Assembly (NCBI GenBank): GCA_949825045.1
Contig: OX463829.1
Span: 25,948,715 to 26,012,714 of the forward strand
Reading direction: 5' to 3'
DNA: 64,000 nucleotides
Source: Argyresthia goedartella
Taxonomy: Eukaryota > Arthropoda > Insecta > Lepidoptera > Argyresthiidae
In this document: piece after piece, positions 44,013 to 55,517 of the stretch
How the letters are laid out: each line of letters begins with the position of its first letter
Position numbering within the stretch: the first letter of the stretch is position 1
The notes under the pieces: model-generated
What the model saw: only the letters and a program-made list of their open reading frames with translations
Database searches by the model: none
What the model was told of the DNA's origin: nothing
Made by a program: the position numbers and the translations under genes

Positions 44013-45664
44013 ATTGTTTTCATTTTTCTTGTTTTCCTTTTTGGCTTTATTTGTCTCTGTCTCACTTCTGGTCATAACTTCCCGAGAGCTAAGTAAGCGA
44101 CAGCTCTAGTAATCTCTGTCCGGCCTCCACGATACAGGTTATACCTGGTGTGAAGACCACAAGCATTCCATCCCTTATACATGCTGGGGCTTATACTGTA
44201 CTAAGTAAAAAAAATACATGACCTGAGATTGTATTCTTCTTAGTAGGGATTAAAACACAATAATACGAGTAATATTAACTTACCAATTCCAATAGTTTCG
44301 GCTCAAAATGTGTCATAAAGCGACGGAGCGGTTCATTAGTGAATAGGCGTCTTCATGGTGCTAATATTATAAAGTTCGAATGTTGAAGTTTGTTCCGAAG
44401 ACGGCTATTCTGAATACATTCATCCCGAAATTGGTATATTAGGATCGGTTCACCAAGACCTCGTGATTTGACTAGACATTAGACATATTGAAGCCTCTTC
44501 ACTCTAACGTACTACTTCTATCCCGTGGGCAAAGCGAAATGAGATTACGTGTCTGATGTAAGTAAGAAATCCAGACTTTAAGTTGGAACCTGAGAATTCT
44601 CGCACATAATTCTTGGTCTGAAACGGGCAATTCCTGAGACCCCATTACCGCGATTTATATCCGAGTAAAACCATTTCTTACTCCACCTACTTACAAACTC
44701 TATGAATTACGTGAGAACTTGAGTGTGCATTGCTAATCTGTGATATTTTCGTCCCGTTTTGCATTTTAGACTATAGTTATTCTGCGGTAATAGCATCATC
44801 ACAATGCTTTTTAGGGTTCCCTAACTGAACGGTGCCAGACGGTCTCGTATTACTAACTCTCCGCTGTCCGTCTTTCTGTCCGTCAGCAGGCTGTACAGGG
44901 TGACATTTAATTAGTTGACCATATTGTGGGGAATGACAGCACCCATCAATATGAACAACCTTCTCCAAGAAACATATGGCCGCAAATGAAAGAAAAATCT
45001 CGTCCCTCAGAACATTGTCCCGATCACCTGATAACAAGTTACTACGGGAGACTCAATTATTTTTTTCGTTTGCGACCTTAAGGTTCTTAGTCAGCTAATT
45101 AGATGTCACCCTGTATATACCTCATGATCCTTAATAGGAACAGAATTGAAATTGCCACATAGTGTGTATACCTCGCGCCACGAATTAAGAGCGCTGGGCG
45201 ACGTTGACGGGAATTACTGCGCATATGTACAGGTATTGAAAAGTGACTACTGCGCATTCAAGACCACCGCTCATAATTCGTGGCGCTATGTATACCTATT
45301 ACCGCTAAAGCTTCCAATAATGAACTAATTTTAAAAAATAAAGGTGTCCCCATACTAGAGGCATATATGTTTTTGTTTGAGTTTTTTATTATGTACGGAA
45401 CTAGATTTTGAATAATGGTTGAACTGCGTGTCTCATAATGGCTAAACGAGCACAACGCTATGTTTGTTTTGTCTCACACGTGAATCTCTCTATTGAATCC
45501 ACACGACATGGTTAGATTACGCTGTGTCTCTTGGACCAAAGATAACAATTTAGGACAAGCGACTCAGAATGTACGTTTTTTTTCAACCCCACACCTCTGA
45601 AGTCTTGGAATTTACCGGAGGAACAAGTGGAAGCATTGTAAAACCCAACAAAAACAATTAACCC
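44013..45664. other. Non-coding with a family T fragment and a foldback
   Basis: 44800-44890 (TTAGGGTTCCCTAACTG...CTGTCCGTCTTTCTGTCCG) is an inverse family T end. 45166-45295 is a foldback, listed separately. No gene recognised in the rest. Confidence 0.55.
45166..45295. repeat. Foldback with CGCCACGAATT arms
   Basis: GTATACCTCGCGCCACGAAT at the left and its near-complement ATTCGTGGCGCTATGTATAC at the right, extended by TAAGAGCG/CGCTCATA. About 28-bp arms with three mismatches around 70 bases; TACTGCGCAT occurs twice inside. May be a short MITE. Confidence 0.6.
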
Positions 45665-45770
45665 GACTGCATTTTCTTTCAATACCACATTCAAACTTAT
45701 GAATGCACCTGGTTACGTACGTGGAGTATGAAAGTAGCCGCATCAATAACTTTGTAAACTACATTTGTTA
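45665..45770 (-). repeat. Inverse copy of 7055-7135
   Basis: TTCAATACCACATTCAAACT, GCACCTGGTTACGTACGTGG and GCATCAATAACTTTGTAAAC align to the inner part of family T copy 1. No coding. Confidence 0.6.
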
Positions 45771-45884
45771 TCTAAAATCCAACCTTTTTTTGACTTTTCA
45801 ATAAAATTATATTGTCTATTCACTCTCACGATTTCCACAAATCCAACGACTTCTCGTTCGTTAAAATCTGTGAAGCCGTTTGGG

Positions 45885-46345
45885 TTGTAGTGGATTTGTT
45901 TTACATTTTCAACCCCAAATCTCCGCCATTTTGAAAAAAAATTAACTGTCTTACCCGCCCACAAAATGTCACGAGAATCGGTTGAGAAATGCGACCTGTG
46001 AAGGAGATCAGCCGAACTTAAATCCAGACATACGAGAGCATTTTACCCAAGCTGAAACCATGAAGAGCTCAGTGGCCTAATGGGTTTCACGCTCGCTTCT
46101 CACAAAGGAGATGGAGGTTCGATTCCTGACCATGTACCAATGAGATAATTAATTTATCTTAAGTACATTATACAGACGTTCTAACCTTGATGGAAAACAT
46201 CGTGAGGAAACCTTCATTACGTCATAGCTACGGCGATGGGCTAGCCCCCTGTCACGCAAAATGGAGTGTTGAATAACTGGCTCACAGTGGGCACAATTGT
46301 GCCTCTGCCACCCCGTATGGGAAAAGGCGTGACGCTATGTTATGT
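45885..46345 (+). repeat. SINE S3 with tRNA-like head, plus upstream shared segment
   Basis: GAAGAGCTCAGTGGCCTAAT at 46062 contains an A-box-like AGTGGCCTAATGG, and GGAGGTTCGATTCCTGACC contains a B box (GGTTCGATTCC). The body continues to GTGCCTCTGCCACCCCGTAT and GGCGTGACGCTATG at 46340. The 175 bases upstream (ATGTCACGAGAATCGGTTGA, CAGACATACGAGAGCATTTT) are also shared with the inverse copy at 47745-48085. Confidence 0.7.
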
Positions 46346-46559
46346 GCTGAAACAATAAGGCAAAAAATACAAATATTATAAGTATTTCGATGAAAGACTA
46401 AGGATGTGTTTCGATACTTTCTCCCATCACGAATCGAATCGAAATCCCCCACAGACAAAACAAAACAAAAGAAGGAAACACCTTTTCCTAAAGGGCATAT
46501 ATCAATCGCATTTCGGCTCAAGGAACATTTTACTAAGGCAGAGTAAAGAACGTCTTCCG

Positions 46560-47035
46560 GGGCACGTTTACATTTACGGGATTGCCCTTCAAAGCCCTTA
46601 TGACCTAGTTAGAGGCGTTTGAGAGCGCGTCCTTCCTGGAGGAGGTGGTCGCCCTAGACTGGATAACTGTATCTAACTTGGAGGAGAACTATAATTGGTT
46701 TCGGTATAGTTAGAGTGCTTATTATTAGTGTGTACATTATTATCTCACTTTGTATTTATGTTCATTTCTCTTTCGCCTGTCCTAATAATTTAGTTAGTGT
46801 ATATTTTCCTTTTGTATGACGTTTCCGTGAGTCACCGACGGTGCTGGCTGATAATCAGCGCTGTAGGTGTCTGACACCTTTAGCATAATGCTGAGCCAGT
46901 GTCCGGTTCACAGCCGCAGAAACACACTTGTTTCATGTTTCATCTGTTTTTTGTTTATTTTTTTTGTTTAATATGTGTGTCTTGTGTGTTTGTGAATAAA
47001 TGTATCTTTCTTTCTTTCTTTCTTTCTTTCTTCTT
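46560..47035 (+). repeat. Probable retroposon 3' end with (TTTC)n tail
   Basis: No coding. Ends GAATAAATGTATC followed by about nine TTTC units (46999-47035), a form common for LINE and SINE tails. Contains TCACCGACGGTGCTGGCTGA and GACACCTTTAGCATAATG but no second copy in the window, so the family is unknown. Confidence 0.4.
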
Positions 47036-47164
47036 CTATTCTACTAGTGCGGTACCAATCAAACATACATATTGCTTTCTCTGAAGGTTAAGTTAGTTGA
47101 ACAGGGAGTCTCATTGTCCTGTGCGCCATAGACAGCTTTATGATCAGGTTCAAATTGAAAAGAC

Positions 47165-47370
47165 GACATCTGTGGCAGAGCAGTTGTGGTTCTGCCTAAC
47201 ATGCGAGAGGTCCCGGGTTCGATCTCCGGCTGGCGGTAAAGAAAAAAAAACAGGTCTTGGATTTGTATATGTGTGATGTCGCTGTTTCTGGTTCCCACCA
47301 CACAGGGTATCCTAGTGTGAGGCCAGAAGCAATGTATGTGCCTGTTTGTAAATGTTTATGTTTATGTTTA
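47165..47370 (+). repeat. SINE S1, best copy
   Basis: tRNA-like head TGTGGCAGAGCAGTTGTGGT (A-box region) and GTCCCGGGTTCGATCTCCGG (B box at 47216). The body is TGTGTGATGTCGCTGTTTCT, then GGTATCCTAGTGTGAGGCCA and GAAGCAATGTATGTGCCTGT, and a TTTATG repeat tail. Pol III transcription would be expected; mobilisation would depend on a LINE. Related pieces are at 22709, 24428, 29165 and 41338. Confidence 0.75.
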
Positions 47371-47617
47371 GAGAGGTATACACATTTGATTTACAAATTA
47401 AGTAGATACTTAGAAACCAGATTTTCCTCATAAATCGAAAAAGCATTCTGTATATAAAACGGGTCATTGCTCTATCAATCTGTAAGAAATCCGCCGGGAA
47501 ATAAGCTTGTGAAATATATGGAGCAAATTTTCCGGTCCAGTGCAGACAGCGCGCCCTTCTTACCGACGAAATTCTATTTGCGCGAGCAATTACCCTTGCT
47601 TGTGCGAAAAGCTCTTG

Positions 47618-47730
47618 AAAAAGGCTCCCGTCTAGTTATTTTCCTTTGTAGCTTATTCCTTGATAAAATACTGTTGTTTAGTGCTCTGTTGTGAACCTAA
47701 TTGGCAGTTAACGAGAAGCTGATATTGTTT
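47618..47730 (+). repeat. 112-bp direct repeat, left copy
   Basis: AAAAAGGCTCCCGTCTAGTT through ACCTAATTGGCAGTTAACGA to TGATATTGTTT. It matches 48087-48197 with few changes. The two copies bracket an inverse SINE S3 segment. Confidence 0.85.
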
Positions 47731-47744
47731 CTCGTTAATGAACG

Positions 47745-48085
47745 TTTCGTCGCGATGTTTTCCGTCACCGTTAGAACGTACGTATAATGTACTTAAGATA
47801 AATTTATTATCTCATTGGTACATGGTCAGGAATCGAACCTGCATTTCCTGTGTGAGAAGCAAGCGTGAAACCCATTAGACCACTGAGCTCTTCATTGTTT
47901 CAGCTTGGGTAAAAATGCTCTCGTATGTCTGGATTTATGTCCGGCTGATCTCCTGCACAGGTCGCATTTCTCAACCGATTCTCGTGATATTTTGTGAGCA
48001 GGTTAGATAATTATATGTATTTTTTTTGATCGAATTTTTCAAAATGGCGGAGATTTGGCGTTGAAAATGTAAAGGAAAACCACTA
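47745..48085 (-). repeat. SINE S3 with upstream segment, inverse copy
   Basis: GTACATGGTCAGGAATCGAA, then CCTGCATTTCCTGTGTGAG (B-box side), ATTAGACCACTGAGCTCTTC (A-box side), then TCGTATGTCTGGATTTATGT and CGCATTTCTCAACCGATTCT. Inverse of 45885-46200. The SINE 3' half is missing. Confidence 0.7.
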
Positions 48086-48086
48086 C

Positions 48087-48197
48087 AAAAAGGCTCCCGT
48101 CTAGTTATTTCTCTATGTAGCTTGTTCCTCGATAAAATACTGTTGTTTAGTGCTGTTTTGAACCTAATTGGCAGTTAACGAGGAGCTGATATTGTTT
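48087..48197 (+). repeat. 112-bp direct repeat, right copy
   Basis: Second copy of 47618-47730; differs by a 2-base deletion (GCTGTTTTG versus GCTCTGTTGTG) and scattered substitutions. Confidence 0.85.
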
Positions 48198-48419
48198 TAT
48201 TGAATAGTTGGAGAGAAACGTGTAGTTGTCATTAGTTTGCTAACGACGCGGCATGTTGGAGCTAAAGGTTGTCTGGGTACTTAGTTGAGCATGGAACTTT
48301 GCTGGGTTCTTATTTGAAGTCATAGTCGAACCATTTACTAATTAGTACAAACTTAAAACTTACTCGCATCGTAGTAGTTGTGTGCGTTCAAGACGGTAAA
48401 GTTCAAGATAGATAAAATA

Positions 48420-49727
48420 CACAGTCAGGTCATAAGTTCTGTCACACAATAAAAACTTTTGAATTTAGAACGCTGGCCACAAAAAAGTTTATTGAATTCG
48501 AATTTCGAATTTTTCATGAAAATAAAAATGTGTACTTTTTAGAATTTTCCTCATTTTTAAATATGGAGTGGACACTTAAAGAAGACTGTGCGCAGTTATT
48601 GCGTTGCATCGTTGCGGTAACGCGCCAATTCAGATTTTCGACTTACTGAAAATTTTGAATATAACCAAAAGATTCGTTTATCGTACCATAAAACGATACA
48701 ATGAAGACTCTAGTGTAGATGACAGGTCAAGAAGTGGTCGCCCTCGCTCTGTTAGGACTCCAGCAGTGATAAAAGCTGTGAAGGCGCGAATTCAAAGAAA
48801 TCCCATACGTAAGCAGAAACTGTTGGCCCTTCAGGTGGGGTTAAGCAGGACCACAGTGAAAAGGGTGTTAAATGAAGACTTAGGGCTTAGGTCATATCGA
48901 AGTAAAACAGGACATCGTTTGGACGCTCGTTTAATGGACCTGAGACTGAAGAGATGCCGCGCTTTGTTGAAGCGGTACGCGAGAAAAAAGCATCGGGAAA
49001 TTCTTTTTTCGGATGAAAAAATTTTCACCGTGGAAGAGAGCTACAACAAACAAAATGATAAGGTGTACGCACACAGCAGTGAAAAAGCGAGCAACCGTAT
49101 TCCGCGTGTCCAACGAGGTCATTTTCCATTCTCGCTCATGGTTTGGTTGGGAGTCTCTTATTGGGGCTTAACTGAGGTACATTTTTGTGAGAAAGGCGTA
49201 AAAACTAATGCAGTTGTGTATCAAAATACAGTCCTCAAGAACCTTGTGGAACCTGTTTCTCATACCATGTTTAATAACAGGCACTGGGTATTCCAACAAG
49301 ATTCTACGCCAGCTCATAGAGCGAAAAGCACACAAGACTGGCTGGCGGCGCGTGAAATCGACTTCATCCGGCACGAAGACTGGCCCTCCTCCAGTCCAGA
49401 TTTGAGTCCGTTAGATTACAAGATATGGCAACACTTGGAGGAAAAGGCCTGCTCAAAGCCTCATCCTGATTTGGAGTCACTCAAGGCATCCTTGATTAAG
49501 GCAGCCGCCGATATTGACATGGACCTCGTTCGTGCTGCGGTAGACGACTGGCCGCGCAGAATAAAGGCCTGTATTCAAAATCGCGGGGGTCATTTTGAAT
49601 AAAATTTATTATCATAAGAATCTATGTTTTATTAAGTTCATTTTGCTATATAAATGTTTACATAAATAATAAACATGTCTAAATTATTTCATATTGCACA
49701 TGTGACAGAACTTATGACCTGACTATG
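48420..49727 (+). mobile_element. maT-type mariner element (DD37D), nearly intact
   Basis: 1308 bp, flanked by TA on both sides. Inverted ends CACAGTCAGGTCATAAGTTC and its complement, 27 bp with one mismatch, ending TGTCACA. A single transposase gene fills the interior. Confidence 0.93.
48604..49602 (+). CDS. maT/mariner transposase
   Basis: Cut-and-paste transposase acting at TA. The first 332 codons from the ATG are uninterrupted: helix-turn-helix (ILNITKRFVYRTIKRYNEDS), linker GRP (RSRSGRPRSV), second HTH (LALQVGLSRTTVKRVLNEDL), then the catalytic triad ILFSDEKIF, WVFQQDSTPAHRA and SPDLSPLDYKIW. Between the second and third Asp I count 37 residues, hence DD37D, as in the silk moth Bmmar1 group. 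An ATG at 48563 (MEWTLKEDCAQLLRC) in another frame resembles the family N-terminus, so the true start is probably there and one indel near 48600 separates it. Otherwise all catalytic residues are present. Confidence 0.9.
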   Translation: MHRCGNAPIQIFDLLKILNITKRFVYRTIKRYNEDSSVDDRSRSGRPRSVRTPAVIKAVKARIQRNPIRKQKLLALQVGLSRTTVKRVLNEDLGLRSYRSKTGHRLDARLMDLRLKRCRALLKRYARKKHREILFSDEKIFTVEESYNKQNDKVYAHSSEKASNRIPRVQRGHFPFSLMVWLGVSYWGLTEVHFCEKGVKTNAVVYQNTVLKNLVEPVSHTMFNNRHWVFQQDSTPAHRAKSTQDWLAAREIDFIRHEDWPSSSPDLSPLDYKIWQHLEEKACSKPHPDLESLKASLIKAAADIDMDLVRAAVDDWPRRIKACIQNRGGHFE

Positions 49728-50187
49728 TATTTGTCCTATATCGCTCTGGGGAATAATATAGGATTACTAAGTTGTAAAAGAAAAATGGATTGCTAGAAAT
49801 AATGCTAAAGTCACACAACGGTAAAATATGATTCCATGAATCACTTTTTTCAAGTAGTCCTAATAAAATTAGCTATTACACGTCGTAGATTGAAAAGCTG
49901 TATATGTGCGAAATAAAATGCGACTTTGTCAAAGTTTATTTGCGTTACAATATAAGCTTTCACAGCGTTCCAGAGCTTTCCTTTCCAGCTTTACATCGAG
50001 ATTGTTGCATTTGAAAGGCTTTAACAAACTTTGCTTTTGGCTTAGTTAAATAGTTCCTATAATGCCATGTTCACTAAGTGAGTACAATACATGCTATACT
50101 TTGGGGAAATCTCATTTTGAGCACTGGAAAGCGACGAACAGTAAGAAGCAGAATTCGCTGGATCAAGCTGCATTCTAATTTAGTATG
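49728..50187. other. Non-coding, no gene seen
   Basis: AT-rich spacer between the maT element and LINE A copy 4. Confidence 0.55.
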
Positions 50188-51335
50188 TAGTCCATCAAAA
50201 ATTCAAAATTCAAAAATCATTTATTTCCATAGGATGTTGTTACATCACTTAGATCCGTCATTACATTTTTTTGGGTGAGTTCACTAACACAATGGCGGAA
50301 TCTGTGGAGAAGAGCTCACCGAAGAAACTCCACAGTCGTCGCATCTTTTGCGTTTCCTTTTTTAAATAAAATATTGTCAAATTACAAAATGAATGCTAAT
50401 TATATATCGAAACAGCCTGTTACTCAAACAATCTATTCCTATGGACATCTGTCCTCTACTTAGATATCCTATAGTAACCTTTTTTATACAATTTCTGTTT
50501 TATTATTATTTTAAACTTGTCTAAAGGTAAGTTTTTAATATCAGTAGGGACCTTATTGTAATAGCGTATACAATTGCCTTTAAAAGAATTACTAATTTTG
50601 TGTAGTCGGCTTACATAAGCAACCAACTTGTCTTTATTTCTAGTATTAAAATTGTGTATATCACTGTACTTCTGAAAATTAGTTATATTTCTTTTTACAT
50701 ACACAAGATTGTCATAGATATATTGAGACACAAATGTCAGAATATTGATTTCTTTAAACTTTTCCCTAAGTGACACTCTAGGCCCTAATCTATAAATTGC
50801 ACGAACAGCCCGTTTCTGCAGAATAAATATACTATTAGCATTCGCAGCGTGACCCCACAATAAAATACCATAGGTCATTAGACTATGAAAGTAACTAAAG
50901 TAGACTAGTCTAGCGGTGTCTATGTCGGTAAGAGCTCTAATTTTTTTAACTGCGAACGCTGCCGAACTCAGTCTGTTCGACAATTTATTTATATGAGGAT
51001 CCCATTGTAGTTTGGCGTCTAAAGTAATGCCCAAAAAGACAGTCGACTGCACAAGGTCCAATCTCTGTCCTTTTATAAATATGTCTGTAGTTACCGGGTT
51101 CACATTGGGTAACACGAATTGAATACATTTAGTTTTCTTTTCATTAAGTAATAAATTGTTAACAGTAAACCAGTTCACTATACTAGAGATAGCATTGTTT
51201 ACCTCGTCATAATTTGATTGCTGTCTTTTAACTTTAAATATCAAAGAAGTATCATCGGCAAACAATACTAACCCATGTTTTGTTTTAACAAGGTAAGGTA
51301 AATCATTAATATATACTAAAAACAAGAAAGGACCC
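50188..51335 (-). mobile_element. LINE family A, copy 4 (5'-truncated)
   Basis: ATTCAAAATTCAAAAATC tail, 3' UTR with hairpin, and RT frame to the truncation point at AAGAAAGGACC (51335). Close to copies 1 and 5. Confidence 0.9.
50456..51335 (-). pseudogene. LINE A RT, C-terminal 290 codons, 5'-truncated
   Basis: Open frame from the truncation point through VLFADDTSLIF (catalytic Asp pair intact), WFTVNNLLLNEKKTKC, YGILLWGHAANANSIF and KGYYRISK to a stop at 50456. A small change near 50460 (CTACTTAGATATC) ends it about 10 codons before the EDRCPWE end seen in copies 1 and 3. Confidence 0.85.
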
Positions 51336-51968
51336 TAATTATATTTCTTTCTGTACATTTTTTCACAAAGGTATTCCTTTGGAAAATTTGTGTTAAGTGG
51401 TCAAAGGGCATACAGACTAGAGAGGGAAAGGTCTGGGGAAAAGTCAACAACAATAGAGAGTGACGCATTTGTCCCATAGGAGGTGGCAGGAACGTGTGGG
51501 GACAGCTTAATCTGGGTCTAGCTGTTTAAATCCCTATGCGAGATGAGGGTCTCACCCCAAGTCTGCAGTTAATAATATAAATCAAGCTCCACAAGCCCAG
51601 AACATAAAATCGCTCCACAACTCCATTTACCGCAGGAAAATAATAAAAATGCAGATGTTGCAAATCGAGTTGTTCGGTCAGCGGAAACAGTCGGATATGT
51701 CGCAGGTGTGTCCTGAAATTGATGGGGTTCGATGCCTCGGGTGGCCATGTGTTGGGTTGAATTGGTACAGGGTTAGATCGGTAATTGTGCGGTCACAGCG
51801 GAGGTTTGCTGGCCTAACCAGGTTCATATTACTATACATTTATACTCTACTATATAATATAGTAGAGTATAAATGTATAGTATTCAGTATACATAATATG
51901 GTTATAGTACTGAAAACAGTACATAAATCAGTTCTATTGTTAGCTTTTTAATAAACGATACATAACTA
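51336..51968. other. Non-coding with a perfect palindrome
   Basis: No gene recognised. Contains the 53-bp palindrome at 51830-51882. Confidence 0.55.
51830..51882. repeat. Perfect 53-bp palindrome
   Basis: 26-bp arms (TACTATACATTTATACTCTA...) around a single A at 51856. AT-rich, no similarity elsewhere in the window. Confidence 0.9.
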
Positions 51969-52198
51969 CACTGACGAGCAATGAAAACGTTCCACCCACA
52001 AAATGCCGACAAACACCTTAATATCTCCTAAGACATAGAACCAATATTACGTTTACAATTTTTACGTTTTTAATTGGTAATATTCTGATGCGGTGTTAAA
52101 TGTACTTCAATATTGCAGACGGCGTCATTAAGCTAGCCTTTCCCGTTTAAGAGTAATTTGGTGCTATGTCACTGGAACTTTTTCATTGCTCGTCAGTG
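51969..52198. mobile_element. TA-flanked MITE, copy 2
   Basis: CACTGACGAGCAATGAAAAC and its inverse at the right end, TA on both sides (51967-51968, 52199-52200). 230 bp, collinear with 37675-37905. Confidence 0.88.
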
Positions 52199-54251
52199 TA
52201 TTTTGTTATGACTAGATAATTTCGAAGATAAAAGTAATTTATTATTATTGTTTTGAATTGTTTGTCTATTGTTATTATTGTAGTTAATTATTATCCATGT
52301 CAATAATTATGTGGTCACTTCCTGTTACAAAAATGATTCAAGGTTTGTCATGTCCGCATCCGGTTTTTTTTAATGTGTAATTATGTCTACTGTCGGTTTC
52401 TGCTGTCTTACTAAATAAAATAAGTTTGGATTCATGTAAACGGAAGTTGTTATTCGTAAAATAAATGTAAAATCCAATTTAGGTAACGGAGTTAATTTCT
52501 GCGAGCATAATTGTATACTGAAGCAACGGAAGTCAATTTTAGGCGGGAAACGAATGGCAGTAGCAGAGTGTTGGCTGGACTCTCGGTCATTTGTTATCAG
52601 AAAGGGCGAAGTGTGATCTTAGTGTAGTAGAACGTTTAGTATGATAATGGTTATAATGTATCTATAATGTGAACAAGTATGATCTGACTGTAATATAAGC
52701 GCTACCTACTTGTTTTGGCTAAACTAGACTAGCCGACCGAGTATTCAGGGTATTTAGGCTTTTACTCAATCTGCTAGAGATGGACTCTGAATAACGCTTT
52801 CTCTAATAAGTTTGTAAGAAGGAAATCAGAACGTTTGATGAGATGATTACAGGATAGTCAACGAAAAAATCTCCGTTCTGAAATAACAAAATTGAGGGCT
52901 TTGTATATTTTTCACGGGTTGAGTAAATTACTTGTCATTGATAGTGTGTCTTGGGTATTAGCACGATAATTTCCGAACAGCTGTAAGAAGCGTATTGCTA
53001 TCAGTGTCGATAAACCAATAAATGTAGATACCTATAGGTCTGATCAACGATAATAACATACTTTTTCGATAGGTTCGTGTTTAAATGCAACCAACTGACC
53101 TTTAATCCCTGTTGAACTGCAAGTTGGCATATACGACTACCTATTTGTTAGTCCCGAATGTAAATACCACATTTTATGTCCACCATTTAAGTTGAAACCC
53201 CGACACTTTTCGCCAGCAAGGTCACTGCCAGCTCCAACGTGAATGCATGAACTTTTACCATTGTTTGTCGCGGAGTGGAATGAATATTCAACGACTGACA
53301 GTACTTATTCGCCATTTGCGCGTTACACAGCTTTGCGCAACACGTAGCAAAAACTCGTTGGCGCCTTAATTTTTACATTTTTACACCCACGTAATCATGA
53401 TATTTGCATATGTTGCTGGTAATTTAACTAACTTTTGTGATTTATCGGTGTTCAATTATGAGAGTCACCCTTTTTCGGTGAAAACTGAAAAACTGATTAA
53501 AGTGTAAAAATTCACCTGTTTCCTGTTAGATTTTAATCTGCCAGATAGTTCATTAGTCATGGTTGTCTATCTATCAATCTATTTATGCATATAAGTATGT
53601 GTATCGTTGTCTAGTACCAGATACAGGGAATCCTAGTTTGGGGCTAGATCAATGTGTGTAAATTTTTCCTGCTCTTAAATTTGAATACTGTGGTTCATAC
53701 TATTACGGCATTCAATTTTGCGAAACTTTGTGCTCAGTCGCGTGGCATGGCACATTAATCCATCCCGCAGACTCAGAGTAACAAAGCCGTTATCTTTTGC
53801 CACTCGACTGCCCCGTCACTATTGTTCGTGACGGTAACGTTAACGTTACTGGCAACGGTATCGTTTTGTCGTTGTTCTTATCTATTGCAGCGAGGTTGAT
53901 TTAAAAAGGAAAAATAAATCTGCTTAATGGTGGCTTATCAGTAGTTGACTAAGGATTCCGAGTGAGAATTATATACGGAGTTCCACGGTTTTCGGTAAAG
54001 TTTTTCCGAAATACCTTTTATACCAGCGCTTATTAATGGCGAATTTTAAGAAAGGGCTATGGATAAGAAATTGGGTACTAATGCACAGACTATAGTCTGT
54101 AGTCTGTCAATAGAATATATTAAATACTGAAATAAGTCTAAAGGGTGAGGCCACACGATGCCACCGGTACCGCACGAAACAGGCCGAGTTTGTGCGCTGT
54201 GGGAATTGTATGGTACGCCCATATGGGAATTGTATGGTACGCCGTTTTATA
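52199..54251. other. 2 kb non-coding with a SINE S2 fragment
   Basis: 53555-53670 (TAAGTATGTGTATCGTTGTC, CAGGGAATCCTAGTTTGGGG) is the 3' half of SINE S2 in plus orientation. No gene or other repeat recognised in the rest. GTTAACGTTACTGG-type short repeats occur near 53830. Confidence 0.5.
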
Positions 54252-55504
54252 TTAGGTCCTTACAAATGAAATTGGCGTTTTGCATGGGAGGAACATAAAG
54301 TCGTTTTTTTTTAATATAATATATATATTTAATCAAAGTATGTACCATTGCTATCTATAAACTTTTGCCATCTCATAGGTCTTCGATCCCTTTACTAAAA
54401 AAAACATTCGCGGTTTGGACTGCCCCATCGGAGATGATATTTTTCCCTTTCAAGAAGTTATCCAAATTTCGAAAAAAATGGTAATCTGTTGGAGAAAGGT
54501 CCGGAGAGTACGGTGGATGTCTTAGACATTCAAATTGAAGCTCCTCTAATATGGTAGCCGTCTGTTGTGCAGTGTGTGGTCTTGCGTTATCATGAAGCAG
54601 CAGTGGCCTAGAGCGATTGACCAGCCTCGGTTGTTTAGCAGCTATCATCATTTGCAGGAAAGCATGAGTTGCAGTTGCTGACAATAGACATCTGCCGTAA
54701 TCGTCTGGCCAGATTTAAGAAAGCTGTAGTGAACGACACCAGCACTAGTCCACCAAACGCTCACAAGTAACTTTTTTGGAGTCAATTTTCGCTTGGGGCT
54801 TGATTTGGCTGGTTTGGCAGGGTTCAGCCATTGCAATGAGCGCTTCCGATTATCGTACAAGATCCACTTTTCATCATAGGTAATGATTCGATTTAAAATC
54901 GTTTCATTATTGTGCCGGGTGAGTAATGCAACGCAGCATTCAACGTGCGTTTGTTGATTTGCTTCACTCTGTTCGTGAGGTACCCACCTTTCAAGCTTTT
55001 TCACCTTCCCAATTTGCTGCAAGTGGATTAAAACAGCATTATCACTAACACCGCAGCCTGCAGCTAACTCGGACGTGGTTTGCGATGGATCCGCTTCCAC
55101 AATAGCCTTCAATTCTTCATTATCAACTTTGGTCTCCGGCCGTCCACGGGGCTTGTTCTGCAGGTCGAAATTTCCAAGTTGGAACCAAAAACGCACTGTG
55201 TTTTCTATTTCGGCACCGTCGCCATACACATCATTATTCCTTCGAGCCGTTTCTGTAGCACTGGCGCCACGGTAGAACTCATACTCGTAAATAACACGAT
55301 ATTTCAAGTTTTCCATTTTGTAAGCTGAGTGACGTAAGAAGAAAAACAGTTGAGGAAAAAACAAATGAATTATAATTTTAGAAACACAAATACATGAGTA
55401 AATAGCTATATAAATTTGAATTTGGAATTCCTAACCATAGAGGAGATATTTGAGATCAAAGTGGCCAGTACGGCGAAAGGCCAATTTGATATGTAAGGAC
55501 TTAA
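54252..55504 (-). mobile_element. mariner element (DD34D), decayed
   Basis: 1253 bp flanked by TA. The ends TTAGGTCCTTACAAATGAAA and TTAAGTCCTTACATATCAAA (read inward) are inverted repeats of about 32 bp with several mismatches. Encloses one broken transposase gene. Confidence 0.92.
54373..55316 (-). pseudogene. mariner transposase (DD34D), frameshifted
   Basis: Starts MENLKYRVIYEYEF (55316). Helix-turn-helix region, NKPRGRPETKVD linker, WVPHEQSEANQQT (the WVPHEL signature), TYDEKWILYDN (first Asp), then a shift near 54660 to LLLHDNARPHTAQQ (second Asp) and YSPDLSPTDYHFF (third; 34 residues between second and third). Two in-frame losses relative to the family: about five residues at RFWFQ|LGNFD and about eleven before FFSKGI. 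The C-terminus is cut near 54373. Not functional. Confidence 0.9.
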
Positions 55505-55517
55505 TATAATGGCTTGT

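Noticed and set aside
46062..46142. Possible tRNA gene (A and B boxes present)
   Set aside because: The cloverleaf does not close (no acceptor stem pairing), and the unit continues into a repeated body. It is a SINE head.
47618..48197. 112-bp direct repeats as LTRs of a small retroelement
   Set aside because: No TG...CA ends, no primer site or polypurine tract; the interior is SINE-like.
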